Assembly (NCBI RefSeq): GCF_016805985.1 | Contig: NZ_CP017661.1 | Coordinates: forward strand, 2,232,001 to 2,296,000 | Source: Microbacterium sp. JZ31 | Lineage (GTDB): Bacteria > Actinomycetota > Actinomycetes > Actinomycetales > Microbacteriaceae | Reading direction: 5' to 3' | Length of the DNA: 64,000 nt | Shown: piece after piece, positions 44,691 to 54,426 of the stretch | Position numbering within the stretch: position 1 is the stretch's first letter | How the letters are laid out: each line of letters begins with the position of its first letter | Translations under genes and position numbers: made by a program | The notes under the pieces: model-generated | The model's input: only the letters and a program-made list of their open reading frames with translations | Databases searched by the model: none | Told to the model about the DNA's origin: nothing

Positions 44691-47600
44691 TCAGCAGGTG
44701 CCGATCAGCTCCCACGGACCGTTCTTGCCGCCGGGCTTCTGGTCGCGCGTCCACCACTTGGCCTCGTAGACCTTGCCCTTGTGCACGACGTGCTCGCCGC
44801 CCGCGTAGACCATCGAGCGGGTCCATGCCGCGACGTCGCCCTCGGCGCACGCGGTCATCTCGCCGAGCTCCATCCACGAGCCGGTCGTCGACGTGCCGGG
44901 CTTGTCCTTCGTCCACCACTGCGCCTTGTACAGCGTGCCCTTGTAGGACACGATGTCGCCGCCGGTGTAGACCTTGCCCTTCTCCCACTCGGGGTACTCC
45001 GGCGCCGGCTCGACGAGCGTGAACTCGATCGTGGTCACGTTGCCGGCGACGTCGAAGACCTCGAGCGTGTTCTCGCCGAGGACCGCTCCGAACACACCGG
45101 GGGCGATGCCGTTCAGGTCGCTCCACTTCGCGTCCGTGAGGTCCTTCTCGACGCCGTTGAGCACGATGCGATCGATCAGCCCCTCGTCGAACAGCTTGAA
45201 GCTGACCTTCTCGTACACGCCGTCCGACCCGATGGTGTCGATCTTCACCGTGACGGTCGGCGCCTTCGCGTCCGCCGGAGCCGTGACGGTGAGCGGCAGG
45301 CGCACCGTGGTGCCCGAGGGCGCCGCGACCACCTCGAGCGTGTGCGCGCCCGGCGTGGTGGCCGCCGGCACGGTGACCGTGCCCGAGACCGCGCCGTTCG
45401 TCACCGGCAGCGTGCCGATCGAGGCGCCGTCCAGGCGCACCTCGACCGACGTGTTCTGCGGCGAGCCGAGCGAGGTCAGATCGAGCGAGGACAGCGCGAC
45501 GGTCGCGGTGCCGCCCGCCTCCGCCGACGGCGACGTGCCCGCCGACACCGCGCGGGTGCGGGCGAAGGACGGCGAGAGCGGCGAGCTCTCGGACAGGTAC
45601 GCGATCCACGCGTCACGGTCGACGAGACCCGAGTCGGTCGGGTTCGTGCCGTGCTGGAAGGCGAAGAAGTTGTCGCCCGCCGTGGCCGCCGGGGCCGCGA
45701 GGAACGAGAACGTGCCCACGCGGATCTCGTCGTCCGGCTGGACGAGCTCGCCGTCGATGTAGATCGCGTCGACGTGGTCGCCGGGCGCCGCGTTGGGGTC
45801 GGCCGTGTCGGCGACCCAGGTCACGTTCTCCGACAGACCGAGCGCCAGGTACGGACGCGAGGGACGCGTGGTGCCGCCCTCGGTCGTGGTCTGCCACTGC
45901 TGCTCGAGCAGCTGGTCGAGCTGCTCACCGGTCAGCGTCGTCGTCCACAGGTTGTTGACGAACGGCAGCACCGCGTTGGCCTCGGCGTACGTCACGACAC
46001 CGTCGCCCTCGCCCACCGAGCTGCTCTCGTAAAGCAGCTCGTTGCGCAGACCACCGGGGTTCACGACGCCGATCTCGGCACCGCCGCGCTCGGGCGACGA
46101 CAGCGCGTCGACGAGCGAGTCGGCCACCAGGTTGCCCAGCGCCGACTCGCTCGCGCGGTCGTCGCGCGATCCCCCGGTCCACGCTCCGTTCACGTACGAG
46201 CCGCCGGCGAAGGCGGTCGTGATGTCGGCCGTGACCTCGGCGATCGGCTGGTTGCCGACCTCGGCCGCGTACGCCAGCGCCGCGTCGACGATCTCCTTGA
46301 CCTCGGCGAGCACCGCGTCGGCCGCGAGCTCGTCCGCGGTCGGAGCCGCGCCGCGCTTGACGTTCTCGACCTCGTAGTCGAGCACCTCGGACGTCGTCGG
46401 GTCGACGGTCAGCGAGACGTGACCGAGGAACTCGCCGTAGCTGCCCGTCTGGATGATGGGGCGGGTGTCCGTCGTGCCGGTGATCGGGGCGTCCCACGCG
46501 TACTGCTTGTGGGTGTGGCCCGTCAGGATGGCGGCGACTCGCGGGTCGGTCTCCGTCACGATCTTCGCGAAGACACCGCCCGCGGCGACCTCCTCCTCGA
46601 TGGTGGAGCCGTCGGGCGTGCCCGCGCCGGCGCCTTCGTGCACGAGAGCGACGACCAGGTCGGCCTCGCCGTTGGCGGCGTCATCGTCGAGCAGCTGCTC
46701 GGTGACGCGGTTGAGCGCGTCGACCGGGTCGCCGAACTCGATGCCGGCGATGCCCGAACCGCTCACCAGGGTGGGCGTCGTGTCCGTGACCACGCCGACG
46801 AAGCCGATGTCGACGCCGTCGACCGTCACGATGTCGTACTCGTCGAGCGCCGGTGTCTCGGTGCCCTTCTCGTAGACGTTCGCGCCCAGGTCGCTGTACT
46901 CGGAGGCGGGGGCGACGCGCTCGATGAGATCGGCGTAACCCGCATCGAACTCGTGGTTGCCCACGGCCGATGCCTCGAGTCCGAGGGCGTTCAGCACGTC
47001 GATCGTCGGCTGGTCCTTCTGCGTCGCCGAGGCGAACAGGGATGCGCCGATGTTGTCGCCCGCCGACACGAAGACGGTGCCGTCGGCGTTCTGCGCCTTC
47101 AGGTCCTGCACGGTCTTGGCGAAGGCGAGCGTGTTGCCGTCGATCCGGCCGTGGAAGTCGTTGATGTTCACGAGATCGAGCTCGATCGGCTCATCCGCGG
47201 CCGCCAGGTCCAGACCCACGATCTCGGGGTTGTGGTCACTCGCGCGGAACACCGAGTCGTCGTACAGGATCGTCGCGTTGTAGTTGTGACGGCTGTACTC
47301 GAAGCCGACCTGCTCCTGCGCGTTGATCTGCCAGACGTCGACGCCCGTGACCATCTCGAACGCGGCCTCGTTGGCGAAGATGTGGTCGAGCGATCCATCC
47401 ATGCCGTCGAAGTTGTACGTCGCCTCGCCGCCGTTGAGGGCGACGTTGACGTCGGTGTAGCCCGCCTGCTCGATGACCTGCACCGGGTCCTCCATCGCGT
47501 AGGCGTTGAAGTCACCCGCGTGGAACACGGCCTCGATGCCGGTCTCGGCCTGCACCTGCTCGGTGAAGGCGACGAGCGCCTCAGCCTGACCGACCCGGTC

Positions 47601-49724
47601 CGGGTTGGCGTTGCCCTGCCCGGTGCCGTCGTCGACGCCGGAGCCCTTCGACTTGAAGTGGTTCACCGACACCAGGAAGGCCTGGTCGTCGCCGCCGTCC
47701 GCCGGCTTGAACGCCTGGAAGAGCGGCTCTCGCGCGTTGTCGAAGTTCTCCTCGTCGATCAGGATGCGCGAGTCGCCCACCGGGGCCACGTCGGCCGGCT
47801 TGTAGATGAACGCCGTGCGGATGACGTCCTCCTGCGCGACCGCGGGAACCGTCGCGGGCGACGGGACGAAGGCCCACACGTCCGATCCGGCGTTCTCGTT
47901 CAGCGCGTCGACGAGCGTCTCGACCGCGAAGTCGCGGTCCTTGCCGTAGTGCGCGGAGTTCTCGATCTCCTCGAGCGAGACGATCGAGGCGCCGAGACCG
48001 TTGATCGCCTTGACGATCTTGATCTCCTGGCGCTCGAAGTCCTCGGCCTCCGCGGCGCCGCGCGGGCCGGTGTCGCCGCAGTCGTTCGCCGTGACGGGGT
48101 CGCCCGCGCGGTCGTTGTACGTCGAGCAGGAGCCGCCGAGCTCGTTCTCATACTCCTCGGCCGTGGTCGGGAAGTAGTTGAGCACGTTGAACGAGGCGAG
48201 GCGGATGTCGCCGCCGACGTCCTGCGGCTGCAGGTTCGGCGTGCGCGTGTCGCTGAAGGTCACGACGTCGGTGCCGTCGTCCGTGACCGGCGTGGTCGGC
48301 TGGAAGTTCCACGCGTTGAAGCGGTACTCGAGCACGACGGGCTCGTGGAACGTCGTCGTCGAGCCGACGCGCACCGGGTTGTCCGGCGTCAGGTACGGCA
48401 GCGGCGTGCCCTTGTTCGCCGTGCTGTTGAAGTTGGTGGTCGAGCCGTCGTCGAGCGTGATCCGGCGCGCGTCGTTCTCCGCGACGATCGCCGCGAGGCC
48501 CGCGGTGTCGTCGGCGTCGGCGTGCTCGGTGGGCGTCTTGAGCGCTCCCTCGCCGTGGGCGAGGCCGAACGATCCGTAGTAGTTCGCGTCGTAGTTGTCC
48601 GAGACGGTGAACGGCGTGGCGGGCTGGATGAGCTCGCCCTCGTGCGCCTCCTTCTCGACGGGGGTGTCGATGAGCGCCCAGTCGGAGAGGGGGGCCACGG
48701 TGCCGAGGCTCTCGGCGAGCACCGTGACGCCGCCCGCGGCGGGGGTGATCTCGGTGGTGCCCTGGTACTCGGTGACGGGGCCCGTGACGCGGACGCTCTG
48801 ACCGATCTCGGCGCGCGCGTTCGCTCCGTAGATGAACAGCGCGTCGGACTTGCCGTCTGCGGGGTCGCCCGCCGGGTCCTGGATGTAGAAGCCGTTGAAG
48901 CCGCCGGTGCGGTAGTCGGCGGTCACGACGCCCTCGACCGTGGCCGTCCGGCCGTTCAGCGGCGACGTCTCGCCGGTTCCCTGCACGTCGCGGATCGCGA
49001 CCGTCGAGGGCGCAGCCGTCTCGGTCGGCGTGGGCGACGGGGTCGGCGTCGAGGTGGGCTCCGGGTCGGGCGTGGCCTCGCCGGACTTCTGCGGGGTCGG
49101 CGCACCGGCTGCGAAGTCCGCGGCGTTGGAGTCGCTGTCGGCGCCGTTCTCGGCGCGCGCGATGCTCGTGCCGTTGGTCGTGCCGGGCGCGGGCGCGGTC
49201 TCGAACGTGGCGGCGCCCGAACCCCAGCCGATCATGTCGATGATGTCGTCACGGCCGGCCGCGTCGCCCGTGGCGCCCGCGTACACGGCCGTGGTCGGGA
49301 GGAGGAACAGTCGACCCGTCGTGCCGGACATGTTCGGCGCGCTCGCGACCTGGTCGGCCGCCGGCAGGGGCTGGCCGTTGCCGTTGCCCGCAGCGAGCTG
49401 CACGAGGAAGTGATCGCGCGCGGCGACCGTGCCCCGCAGGGCTACGCCACCGCCCGATCCGCCGGCGGCGGACCAGTAGTTGAGGCTGAGGCCCTCGAGG
49501 CTGACGGCCTCGTCGGTCGGGTTGTACAGCTCGACGAAGTCGTGCGTGTACGCGGCGCCGCTGTTGCCGCCCCCGCCGTAGACCTCGTTGATGACGAGCG
49601 TGCTGCCGTCGGGTGCGGCGAACGCCGCCGTGGGGACGAAGGACGCGAGGCAGCCGGCCGTGAGGGCGGCGCTCGCGATGGCCGCGGCGCGACGACGCGC
49701 CGGGGCCGGACCGTTCAAAGACAT
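44691..49724 (-). CDS. Secreted multidomain nuclease/5'-nucleotidase (ExeM-UshA fusion with carbohydrate-binding modules)
   Basis: This 1677-residue exported protein has a signal peptide (cleavage near AAFAAPDG), a lamin-tail domain (about 40-210), a Thr/Pro linker and an OB-fold. An ExeM/NucH endonuclease-exonuclease-phosphatase domain follows from about 505 (IRLASFNVLNYFP, VNHFKSKG, HAGDFNAY, SDHNPEIV). A UshA-type metallophosphatase starts at about 846 (NINDFHGR, GNHEFDAG near 921, GHTHKQYAW near 1073) with its C-terminal domain near 1156, then an Ig-like region. Two CBM5/12 chitin-binding-like modules (from about 1576 and 1630) end the protein. It should break extracellular nucleic acid into nucleosides and phosphate while held to a glycan surface. 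Confidence 0.93.
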   Translation of the reverse strand: MSLNGPAPARRRAAAIASAALTAGCLASFVPTAAFAAPDGSTLVINEVYGGGGNSGAAYTHDFVELYNPTDEAVSLEGLSLNYWSAAGGSGGGVALRGTVAARDHFLVQLAAGNGNGQPLPAADQVASAPNMSGTTGRLFLLPTTAVYAGATGDAAGRDDIIDMIGWGSGAATFETAPAPGTTNGTSIARAENGADSDSNAADFAAGAPTPQKSGEATPDPEPTSTPTPSPTPTETAAPSTVAIRDVQGTGETSPLNGRTATVEGVVTADYRTGGFNGFYIQDPAGDPADGKSDALFIYGANARAEIGQSVRVTGPVTEYQGTTEITPAAGGVTVLAESLGTVAPLSDWALIDTPVEKEAHEGELIQPATPFTVSDNYDANYYGSFGLAHGEGALKTPTEHADADDTAGLAAIVAENDARRITLDDGSTTNFNSTANKGTPLPYLTPDNPVRVGSTTTFHEPVVLEYRFNAWNFQPTTPVTDDGTDVVTFSDTRTPNLQPQDVGGDIRLASFNVLNYFPTTAEEYENELGGSCSTYNDRAGDPVTANDCGDTGPRGAAEAEDFERQEIKIVKAINGLGASIVSLEEIENSAHYGKDRDFAVETLVDALNENAGSDVWAFVPSPATVPAVAQEDVIRTAFIYKPADVAPVGDSRILIDEENFDNAREPLFQAFKPADGGDDQAFLVSVNHFKSKGSGVDDGTGQGNANPDRVGQAEALVAFTEQVQAETGIEAVFHAGDFNAYAMEDPVQVIEQAGYTDVNVALNGGEATYNFDGMDGSLDHIFANEAAFEMVTGVDVWQINAQEQVGFEYSRHNYNATILYDDSVFRASDHNPEIVGLDLAAADEPIELDLVNINDFHGRIDGNTLAFAKTVQDLKAQNADGTVFVSAGDNIGASLFASATQKDQPTIDVLNALGLEASAVGNHEFDAGYADLIERVAPASEYSDLGANVYEKGTETPALDEYDIVTVDGVDIGFVGVVTDTTPTLVSGSGIAGIEFGDPVDALNRVTEQLLDDDAANGEADLVVALVHEGAGAGTPDGSTIEEEVAAGGVFAKIVTETDPRVAAILTGHTHKQYAWDAPITGTTDTRPIIQTGSYGEFLGHVSLTVDPTTSEVLDYEVENVKRGAAPTADELAADAVLAEVKEIVDAALAYAAEVGNQPIAEVTADITTAFAGGSYVNGAWTGGSRDDRASESALGNLVADSLVDALSSPERGGAEIGVVNPGGLRNELLYESSSVGEGDGVVTYAEANAVLPFVNNLWTTTLTGEQLDQLLEQQWQTTTEGGTTRPSRPYLALGLSENVTWVADTADPNAAPGDHVDAIYIDGELVQPDDEIRVGTFSFLAAPAATAGDNFFAFQHGTNPTDSGLVDRDAWIAYLSESSPLSPSFARTRAVSAGTSPSAEAGGTATVALSSLDLTSLGSPQNTSVEVRLDGASIGTLPVTNGAVSGTVTVPAATTPGAHTLEVVAAPSGTTVRLPLTVTAPADAKAPTVTVKIDTIGSDGVYEKVSFKLFDEGLIDRIVLNGVEKDLTDAKWSDLNGIAPGVFGAVLGENTLEVFDVAGNVTTIEFTLVEPAPEYPEWEKGKVYTGGDIVSYKGTLYKAQWWTKDKPGTSTTGSWMELGEMTACAEGDVAAWTRSMVYAGGEHVVHKGKVYEAKWWTRDQKPGGKNGPWELIGTC

Positions 49725-49940
49725 GGGGTCTCCGGCTCGAAGAGGGTGGAAGGGGCAGACGGGGATGTCAGAACATCAGCGAATCACGCTCCGCCGACAT
49801 TTCCGCGGGCAGAACTCCCCCACTCTCACCCCGACCCGTTTCCGCCTGCTGGCGGTGAGGTTACGACTCGGCGAACAAGCCGATATAAAGCACGACACCC
49901 CGGCCGTCTCCGGCCGGGGCGTCGCGTACTCGTCATCCGA
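49725..49940. other. Intergenic region upstream of the secreted nuclease gene
   Basis: No gene is seen in these 216 bases. It contains the proS terminator at its proS end and a region on the minus strand with GTTCGCC followed about a turn later by TAACCTCACC, a weak resemblance to a PHO box. GGAG lies just before the nuclease ATG. Confidence 0.5.
49893..49924. terminator. Terminator downstream of proS
   Basis: CGACACCCCGGCCG pairs with CGGCCGGGGCGTCG (one wobble pair) around a 4-base loop, 17 bases past the proS stop. Confidence 0.85.
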
Positions 49941-51704
49941 TCAGCGGGCGGTGAGGCGCGCGACGGCCTCCGCCGCGGGCACGACCTCGCGGTCTCCCGA
50001 GCGACGGTCCCAGAGCTCGACCTCGCCCTCGGCGGCTCCGCGGCCGACGACGAGGAGCTGCGGCACGCCGATCAGCTCGGCGTCGCCGAACTTCACGCCG
50101 GGCGAGACCTTCGGCCGGTCGTCGAACAGCACGTCGAGGCCGGCGGCCTCGAGCTGCGCGACGACCTCCTCGCCCAGGTTCAGCGCGTCGTCGCCCTTCC
50201 CCGTCGCCACCACGTGCACGTCGAACGGCGCCACGGCCGCGGGCCAGATCAGCCCCTTGTCGTCGTTGTTGAGCTCGGCGATCGCGGCGAGGATGCGGGT
50301 GATGCCGATGCCGTACGAGCCCATCGTCACCGTCACGAGCTTGCCGTTCTGGTCCAGCACCTTGAGTCCGAGGGCCTCGGCGTACTTCCGGCCGAGCTGG
50401 AAGACGTGCCCGATCTCCATGCCGCGCTCGAGCCTGATGGGCGTGCCGTCGGGCGCGATGTCGCCCTCGCGCACCGTGGCGACATCCACGACGCCGTCGG
50501 CCGTGAAGTCCCGCCCGTAGACGAGCGAGTGCAGGTGCTTCTCGTGCTCGTTCGCACCCGTGACCCAGGCGGTGCCGTCGACCACGCGCGGATCCACGAC
50601 ATAGCGGATCCCGCTCGCCGACTCCTCGCCCAGCACGGCGCCCTGCGGCGACCAGGGCCCGATGTAGCCCTTCACGAGCGCGGGGTGCCGCGCGAAGTCG
50701 GCCTCGGTCGCCTGCTCGACCTCGGCGGGCGCGAAGGCCGCCTCGACGCGCTTGGCGTCCACGTCGCGGTCGCCGGGGACGCCGATGATCACGAGCTCGC
50801 GCGTCTTGTCGGGGTGAACGAGCGCGAGGACGACGTTCTTCAGCGTGTGCTCGGCCGCCCACTCCCCCGTCGCGGGTTTGTCGATGTGGGCGTTGAGGTG
50901 ATCCACGAGCGTCTGGATCGTCGGGGTCTGCGGCGAGTCGAAGACGACGGGCACGCCATCCGGGATCGGCAGCGCATCGGGGGCGGTGGTCTCGAACGCC
51001 TCGACGTTCGCGGTGTAGCCGCCCTCCGAGCGGACGAACGTGTCCTCGCCGATCGGGGTCGGGTGCAGGAACTCCTCGGACTTCGAGCCGCCCATCGCGC
51101 CCGCGTCGGCCTTGACGATCACGTACTCCATGCCGAGGCGCTGGAAGATGCGCTCGTACGCGGCGCGCTGCGCCTCGTAGGAGGCGTCGAGGCCCTCGTC
51201 CGAGTAATCGAACGAGTAGGCGTCCTTCATCGTGAACTCGCGGCCGCGCAGCAGGCCCGCGCGGGGTCGGGCCTCGTCGCGGTACTTGTCCTGGATCTGG
51301 TAGATCGTCAGCGGCAGGTCCTTGTACGACGAGTACAGGTCCTTCACGAGCAGAGTGAACGCCTCCTCGTGCGTGGGTGCGAGCAGGTAGTCGGCGTCGC
51401 TGCGGTCCTTGAGGCGGAAGATGCCGTCGCCGTACTCGGTCCAGCGGCCCGTCGCCTCATAGGGCTCGCGCGGCATGAGCGCGGGGAAGTGCACCTCCTG
51501 CGCGCCGGCCGCGGCCATCTCCTCGCGCACGATCTGCTCGAGCTTCGCCTTGACCCGCAGGCCGAGCGGCAGCCACGCGAAGATGCCCGGCGCCTGTCGG
51601 CGGATGTACGACGCACGCACGAGCAGACGGTGGCTGGTGACCTCCGCGTCGGCGGGGTCCTCCCGGAGGGAGCGGAAGAAGAAGGAAGTGAGCCGCGTGA
51701 CCAT
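49941..51704 (-). CDS. proS: Prolyl-tRNA synthetase
   Basis: This 587-residue class II synthetase is of the bacterial form, with the editing insertion between motifs 2 and 3. Visible blocks are [51 protein letters not shown] and [13 protein letters not shown] (motif 3). It charges tRNA-Pro. The ATG follows a TAGACT box by 8 bases. In relatives it is often close to nusA, but here the two genes are about 7 kb apart. Confidence 0.97.
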   Translation of the reverse strand: MVTRLTSFFFRSLREDPADAEVTSHRLLVRASYIRRQAPGIFAWLPLGLRVKAKLEQIVREEMAAAGAQEVHFPALMPREPYEATGRWTEYGDGIFRLKDRSDADYLLAPTHEEAFTLLVKDLYSSYKDLPLTIYQIQDKYRDEARPRAGLLRGREFTMKDAYSFDYSDEGLDASYEAQRAAYERIFQRLGMEYVIVKADAGAMGGSKSEEFLHPTPIGEDTFVRSEGGYTANVEAFETTAPDALPIPDGVPVVFDSPQTPTIQTLVDHLNAHIDKPATGEWAAEHTLKNVVLALVHPDKTRELVIIGVPGDRDVDAKRVEAAFAPAEVEQATEADFARHPALVKGYIGPWSPQGAVLGEESASGIRYVVDPRVVDGTAWVTGANEHEKHLHSLVYGRDFTADGVVDVATVREGDIAPDGTPIRLERGMEIGHVFQLGRKYAEALGLKVLDQNGKLVTVTMGSYGIGITRILAAIAELNNDDKGLIWPAAVAPFDVHVVATGKGDDALNLGEEVVAQLEAAGLDVLFDDRPKVSPGVKFGDAELIGVPQLLVVGRGAAEGEVELWDRRSGDREVVPAAEAVARLTAR

Positions 51705-51712
51705 AGGCGTCC

Positions 51713-51718
51713 AGTCTA
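51713..51718 (-). promoter_or_regulatory. -10 box of proS
   Basis: TAGACT on the minus strand, 8 bases before ATG 51704. Confidence 0.5.
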
Positions 51719-51807
51719 TGGATCCGCCCGCCCGCCACCGGGCGGATTCCGTCCACGACGGGCGAGCGGGTTCCGCAAGGGCCGTTTCCGGATCGGATGC
51801 GGCTCAG

Positions 51808-51813
51808 TAACCT
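51808..51813 (+). promoter_or_regulatory. -10 box of the ABC exporter operon
   Basis: TAACCT followed by 7 bases and ATG 51821. It lies inside the frame of an upstream ATG at 51797, arguing against that start. Confidence 0.45.
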
Positions 51814-51820
51814 CGGCGCC

Positions 51821-52762
51821 ATGACGGCAGTGATCCGCACGGAAGGCCTCGTCAAGCGCTACGGCCGCGTCCACGCTCTCGCCGGGCTCGACCTCATGGT
51901 CGAGCCCGGCGAGGTGCACGGCTTCCTGGGCCCGAACGGCGCCGGGAAGTCCACCACGATCCGCATCCTGCTCGGACTCGCGCGGGCGACCTCCGGGAGG
52001 GTCTCGGTGTTCGACGCGGACCCTTGGCGCGAGGCCGCCCGCCTGCATCGCCGCATCGCGTACGTCCCCGGCGACGTGAGCCTGTGGCCGAACCTGTCGG
52101 GCGGAGAGGCGATCGACCTGCTCGGGAATCTGCGCGGCGGAAGGCGCGATCGCGCCGCGTACGACCGCGAGCGATCGCGCCTGATCGATGTGTTCGAGTT
52201 CGATCCCCGCAAGAAGGGTCGCGCGTACTCGAAGGGCAATCGCCAGAAGGCCGCGCTGATCGCGGCGTTCGCGACGCCCGCCGAGCTGTACATCTTCGAC
52301 GAGCCGACGAGCGGGCTGGATCCGCTCATGGAGCAGGTCTTCAATCGCGAGGTGCGGCGAGCGGCGAGCGACGGCGCGACGGTGCTGCTGTCCAGTCACA
52401 TCCTCAGCGAGGTCGAGCAGCTGTGCACGCGCGTGTCGATCATCCGCCAAGGCGCGCTCGTCGAGTCCGGCACTCTCGCGGAGCTCCGCCACCTCACGCG
52501 CACGAGCGTGTCGTTCTCGGACGACGGGCTCGGCTCGGGGGCCGAGCGGTCGCTGGCCGCGCTGCCGGGAGCGCACGATGTCGTGCGCGAGGGCGGGCGG
52601 GTGACGCTCGCGGTCGACGCCGATGCGATGCCCGGCGCCCTCGCCGAGCTGGTGCGCCTGCGCGCGTTGGGCGTGACGGTCGCGCCCGCGTCGCTCGAGG
52701 AGCTCTTCCTGCGGCACTACGGCGACGAGCTCGAACGCGTCGGGGACCACGCGCGCGCATGA
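51821..52762 (+). CDS. ABC transporter ATP-binding protein (antibiotic exporter type)
   Basis: This 313-residue ATPase has Walker A GPNGAGKST, a signature-like SKGNRQKAALIAAF and Walker B ELYIFDEPTSGLDP. A C-terminal extension of about 90 residues is typical of exporters for polyketides or peptides. The signature is degenerate (SKGNRQK in place of LSGGQ), as seen in this subgroup. Its stop overlaps the permease start (ATGA). The ATG at 51821 fits the promoter spacing. Confidence 0.92.
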   Translation: MTAVIRTEGLVKRYGRVHALAGLDLMVEPGEVHGFLGPNGAGKSTTIRILLGLARATSGRVSVFDADPWREAARLHRRIAYVPGDVSLWPNLSGGEAIDLLGNLRGGRRDRAAYDRERSRLIDVFEFDPRKKGRAYSKGNRQKAALIAAFATPAELYIFDEPTSGLDPLMEQVFNREVRRAASDGATVLLSSHILSEVEQLCTRVSIIRQGALVESGTLAELRHLTRTSVSFSDDGLGSGAERSLAALPGAHDVVREGGRVTLAVDADAMPGALAELVRLRALGVTVAPASLEELFLRHYGDELERVGDHARA

Positions 52763-54375
52763 GAATCCTGTCGGTTCTCCTGCGCCAGCGCGCCCGACGC
52801 GACTGGCTGCAGCTGACGCTGTGGGTCGCCGGCACGGCCGGGCTCGCGACCGCGGCCGTGGCGGCGGTGTTCGAGACGTTCGGGGACGAGGAGGACCGAC
52901 GGGAGATCCTGGCCGTGGCCGTCGCGACCCGGACGATCCTGATCTTCCGCGGCACGCCGAACGGGGTCGGCGACGGCGCTTTCGCGTTCTTCCTGATGTT
53001 CTCGTGGATCGCCCTGATGGGCGGGCTCATGACGACGTTCCTCGCGGTGCGGCACACGCGCATGGAGGAGGAGCGCGGTCGCGCCGAGCTCGTCTCGGCC
53101 ACGCCCGCGGGGCGCATGCTGCCGTTGGCCGCCACGGTGATCCACGGCCTGCTCGCGAACGCGGCGCTCGGCGCGCTGACCGCGGCGGGACTGACCGTGG
53201 CCGGTCTCGAGCCCGGCGGGTCCGTGGTGTTCGGCATCGCCCTCGCGGCGACCGGAGTGGCGTTCCTCGGGATCGGACTGCTCGCGGCGCAGCTGTTCCG
53301 CACGCCGCGCGGCGCGAACGGCGCATCCGTGGCCGCGGTGCTGGCGGCGTACCTGCTGCGCGGCATCGGAGACGCGGCCGGCACGCCGTCCGCCGACCTG
53401 ATGCATGTCGAGCCCGCGTGGCCCGCCCTGCTGTCGCCGATCGGCTACGGGCAGCTCACGGGTGCGTACGTGGAGAACGACCTGACGCCGCTCATCGTGC
53501 CGGTCGCGTTCGGGGCGCTGCTGGTGGCGCTGGTGTTCGGCCTGCAGGCCGTGCGCGATCAGGGCGCGAGCCTGGTCCGCGCCGGCGCGGGCCGGGCGCG
53601 GGCGGGCCTGCTGCTGCGCTCGTCGGGCGGCCTGGCGTGGCGCCTGAGCCTCCCCGTGCTCGCCGCCTGGGCGGCGGGCGGCATCGCGACGGGTCTGCTG
53701 GCGACGTCGCTGACGGGCGCGATCGACCAGCTCGCGGGCGACGTGCCCGCGGTGGTCGAGACCCTGCAGCGCACGATCGGCGCCGACGCATCGATCGAGG
53801 AGGCGTTCGTCGGCACGTTCTACGGCATGGTGGGCATCCTCGCGGCGTGCTGCGCCGTGCAGGTCGGGCTGCGGGCACGGCAGGAGGAGACGCACGGCAC
53901 GGCGGACGCCGTGCTCGCCACACCGGTGTCGCGCGTCCGCTGGCTCGCCGAGTACGGCGCCGTCGGGGCGATCGTCGTGATCGTCGTGCTGGCCGCCGCC
54001 GGCGCGGCCGGCGCGCTCGGCGCCACCGCGACGGACCGCGCGGAGTCGCTCGTCCCGCTCGTGATCGAGGCCGCCGCCGCGCAGGCGCCCGCCGCTGCCG
54101 TGTTCCTCGGCGTCACGCTCGTGGGGGTCGCCCTGCTCCCCCGGCCGATCACGGCCCTCGCGTGGGCTCTCGTGGGACTGGCGGCCGTCGTGGGGTTCTT
54201 CGGCCCGCTGTTCGGCCTGCCGGACGGCGTGGTCGACCTGTCGCCCTTCGCCCACTCCCCCGTCCCCGCGGGCGGCGACACGGATTGGACCGGCGGGATC
54301 TGGATGCTCGGCGTCGCGGCGGCTCTCACCGCCGCGGCGCTCGCCGCCATGCGGCGGCGCGAGCTCGCCGGGTGA
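52759..54375 (+). CDS. ABC transporter permease, TnrB/polyketide-antibiotic exporter type
   Basis: This 538-residue protein has about twelve membrane helices in two similar halves, each beginning with a basic cytoplasmic segment (RILSVLLRQRARRDW; LLLRSSGGLAWRLSLP). Conserved patterns such as EEERGRAELVSATPAGR and RQEETHGTADAVLATPVSR recur, which marks the internal duplication. It resembles the TnrB3-like exporters of polyketide antibiotics. With the ATPase at 51821 it forms a two-gene exporter. No TetR-type regulator or biosynthesis gene is adjacent, so self-resistance or general efflux is possible. Confidence 0.88.
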   Translation: MRILSVLLRQRARRDWLQLTLWVAGTAGLATAAVAAVFETFGDEEDRREILAVAVATRTILIFRGTPNGVGDGAFAFFLMFSWIALMGGLMTTFLAVRHTRMEEERGRAELVSATPAGRMLPLAATVIHGLLANAALGALTAAGLTVAGLEPGGSVVFGIALAATGVAFLGIGLLAAQLFRTPRGANGASVAAVLAAYLLRGIGDAAGTPSADLMHVEPAWPALLSPIGYGQLTGAYVENDLTPLIVPVAFGALLVALVFGLQAVRDQGASLVRAGAGRARAGLLLRSSGGLAWRLSLPVLAAWAAGGIATGLLATSLTGAIDQLAGDVPAVVETLQRTIGADASIEEAFVGTFYGMVGILAACCAVQVGLRARQEETHGTADAVLATPVSRVRWLAEYGAVGAIVVIVVLAAAGAAGALGATATDRAESLVPLVIEAAAAQAPAAAVFLGVTLVGVALLPRPITALAWALVGLAAVVGFFGPLFGLPDGVVDLSPFAHSPVPAGGDTDWTGGIWMLGVAAALTAAALAAMRRRELAG

Positions 54376-54414
54376 GCCGGGTTCACGCCTCCTGGACGCA
54401 TGGAGCGCGGTGAA

Positions 54415-54420
54415 TAGGCT
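54415..54420 (+). promoter_or_regulatory. -10 box of the RNB ribonuclease gene
   Basis: TAGGCT followed by 6 bases and ATG 54427. Confidence 0.5.
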
Positions 54421-54426
54421 TGCCGC

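Noticed and set aside
41796..51824. A roughly 10-kb open frame on the plus strand across nusA, the symporter, the nuclease and proS
   Set aside because: It is antisense to four well-recognised genes. High GC keeps the complementary frame free of stops, and its protein is Arg/Asp/Val-rich with no family pattern.
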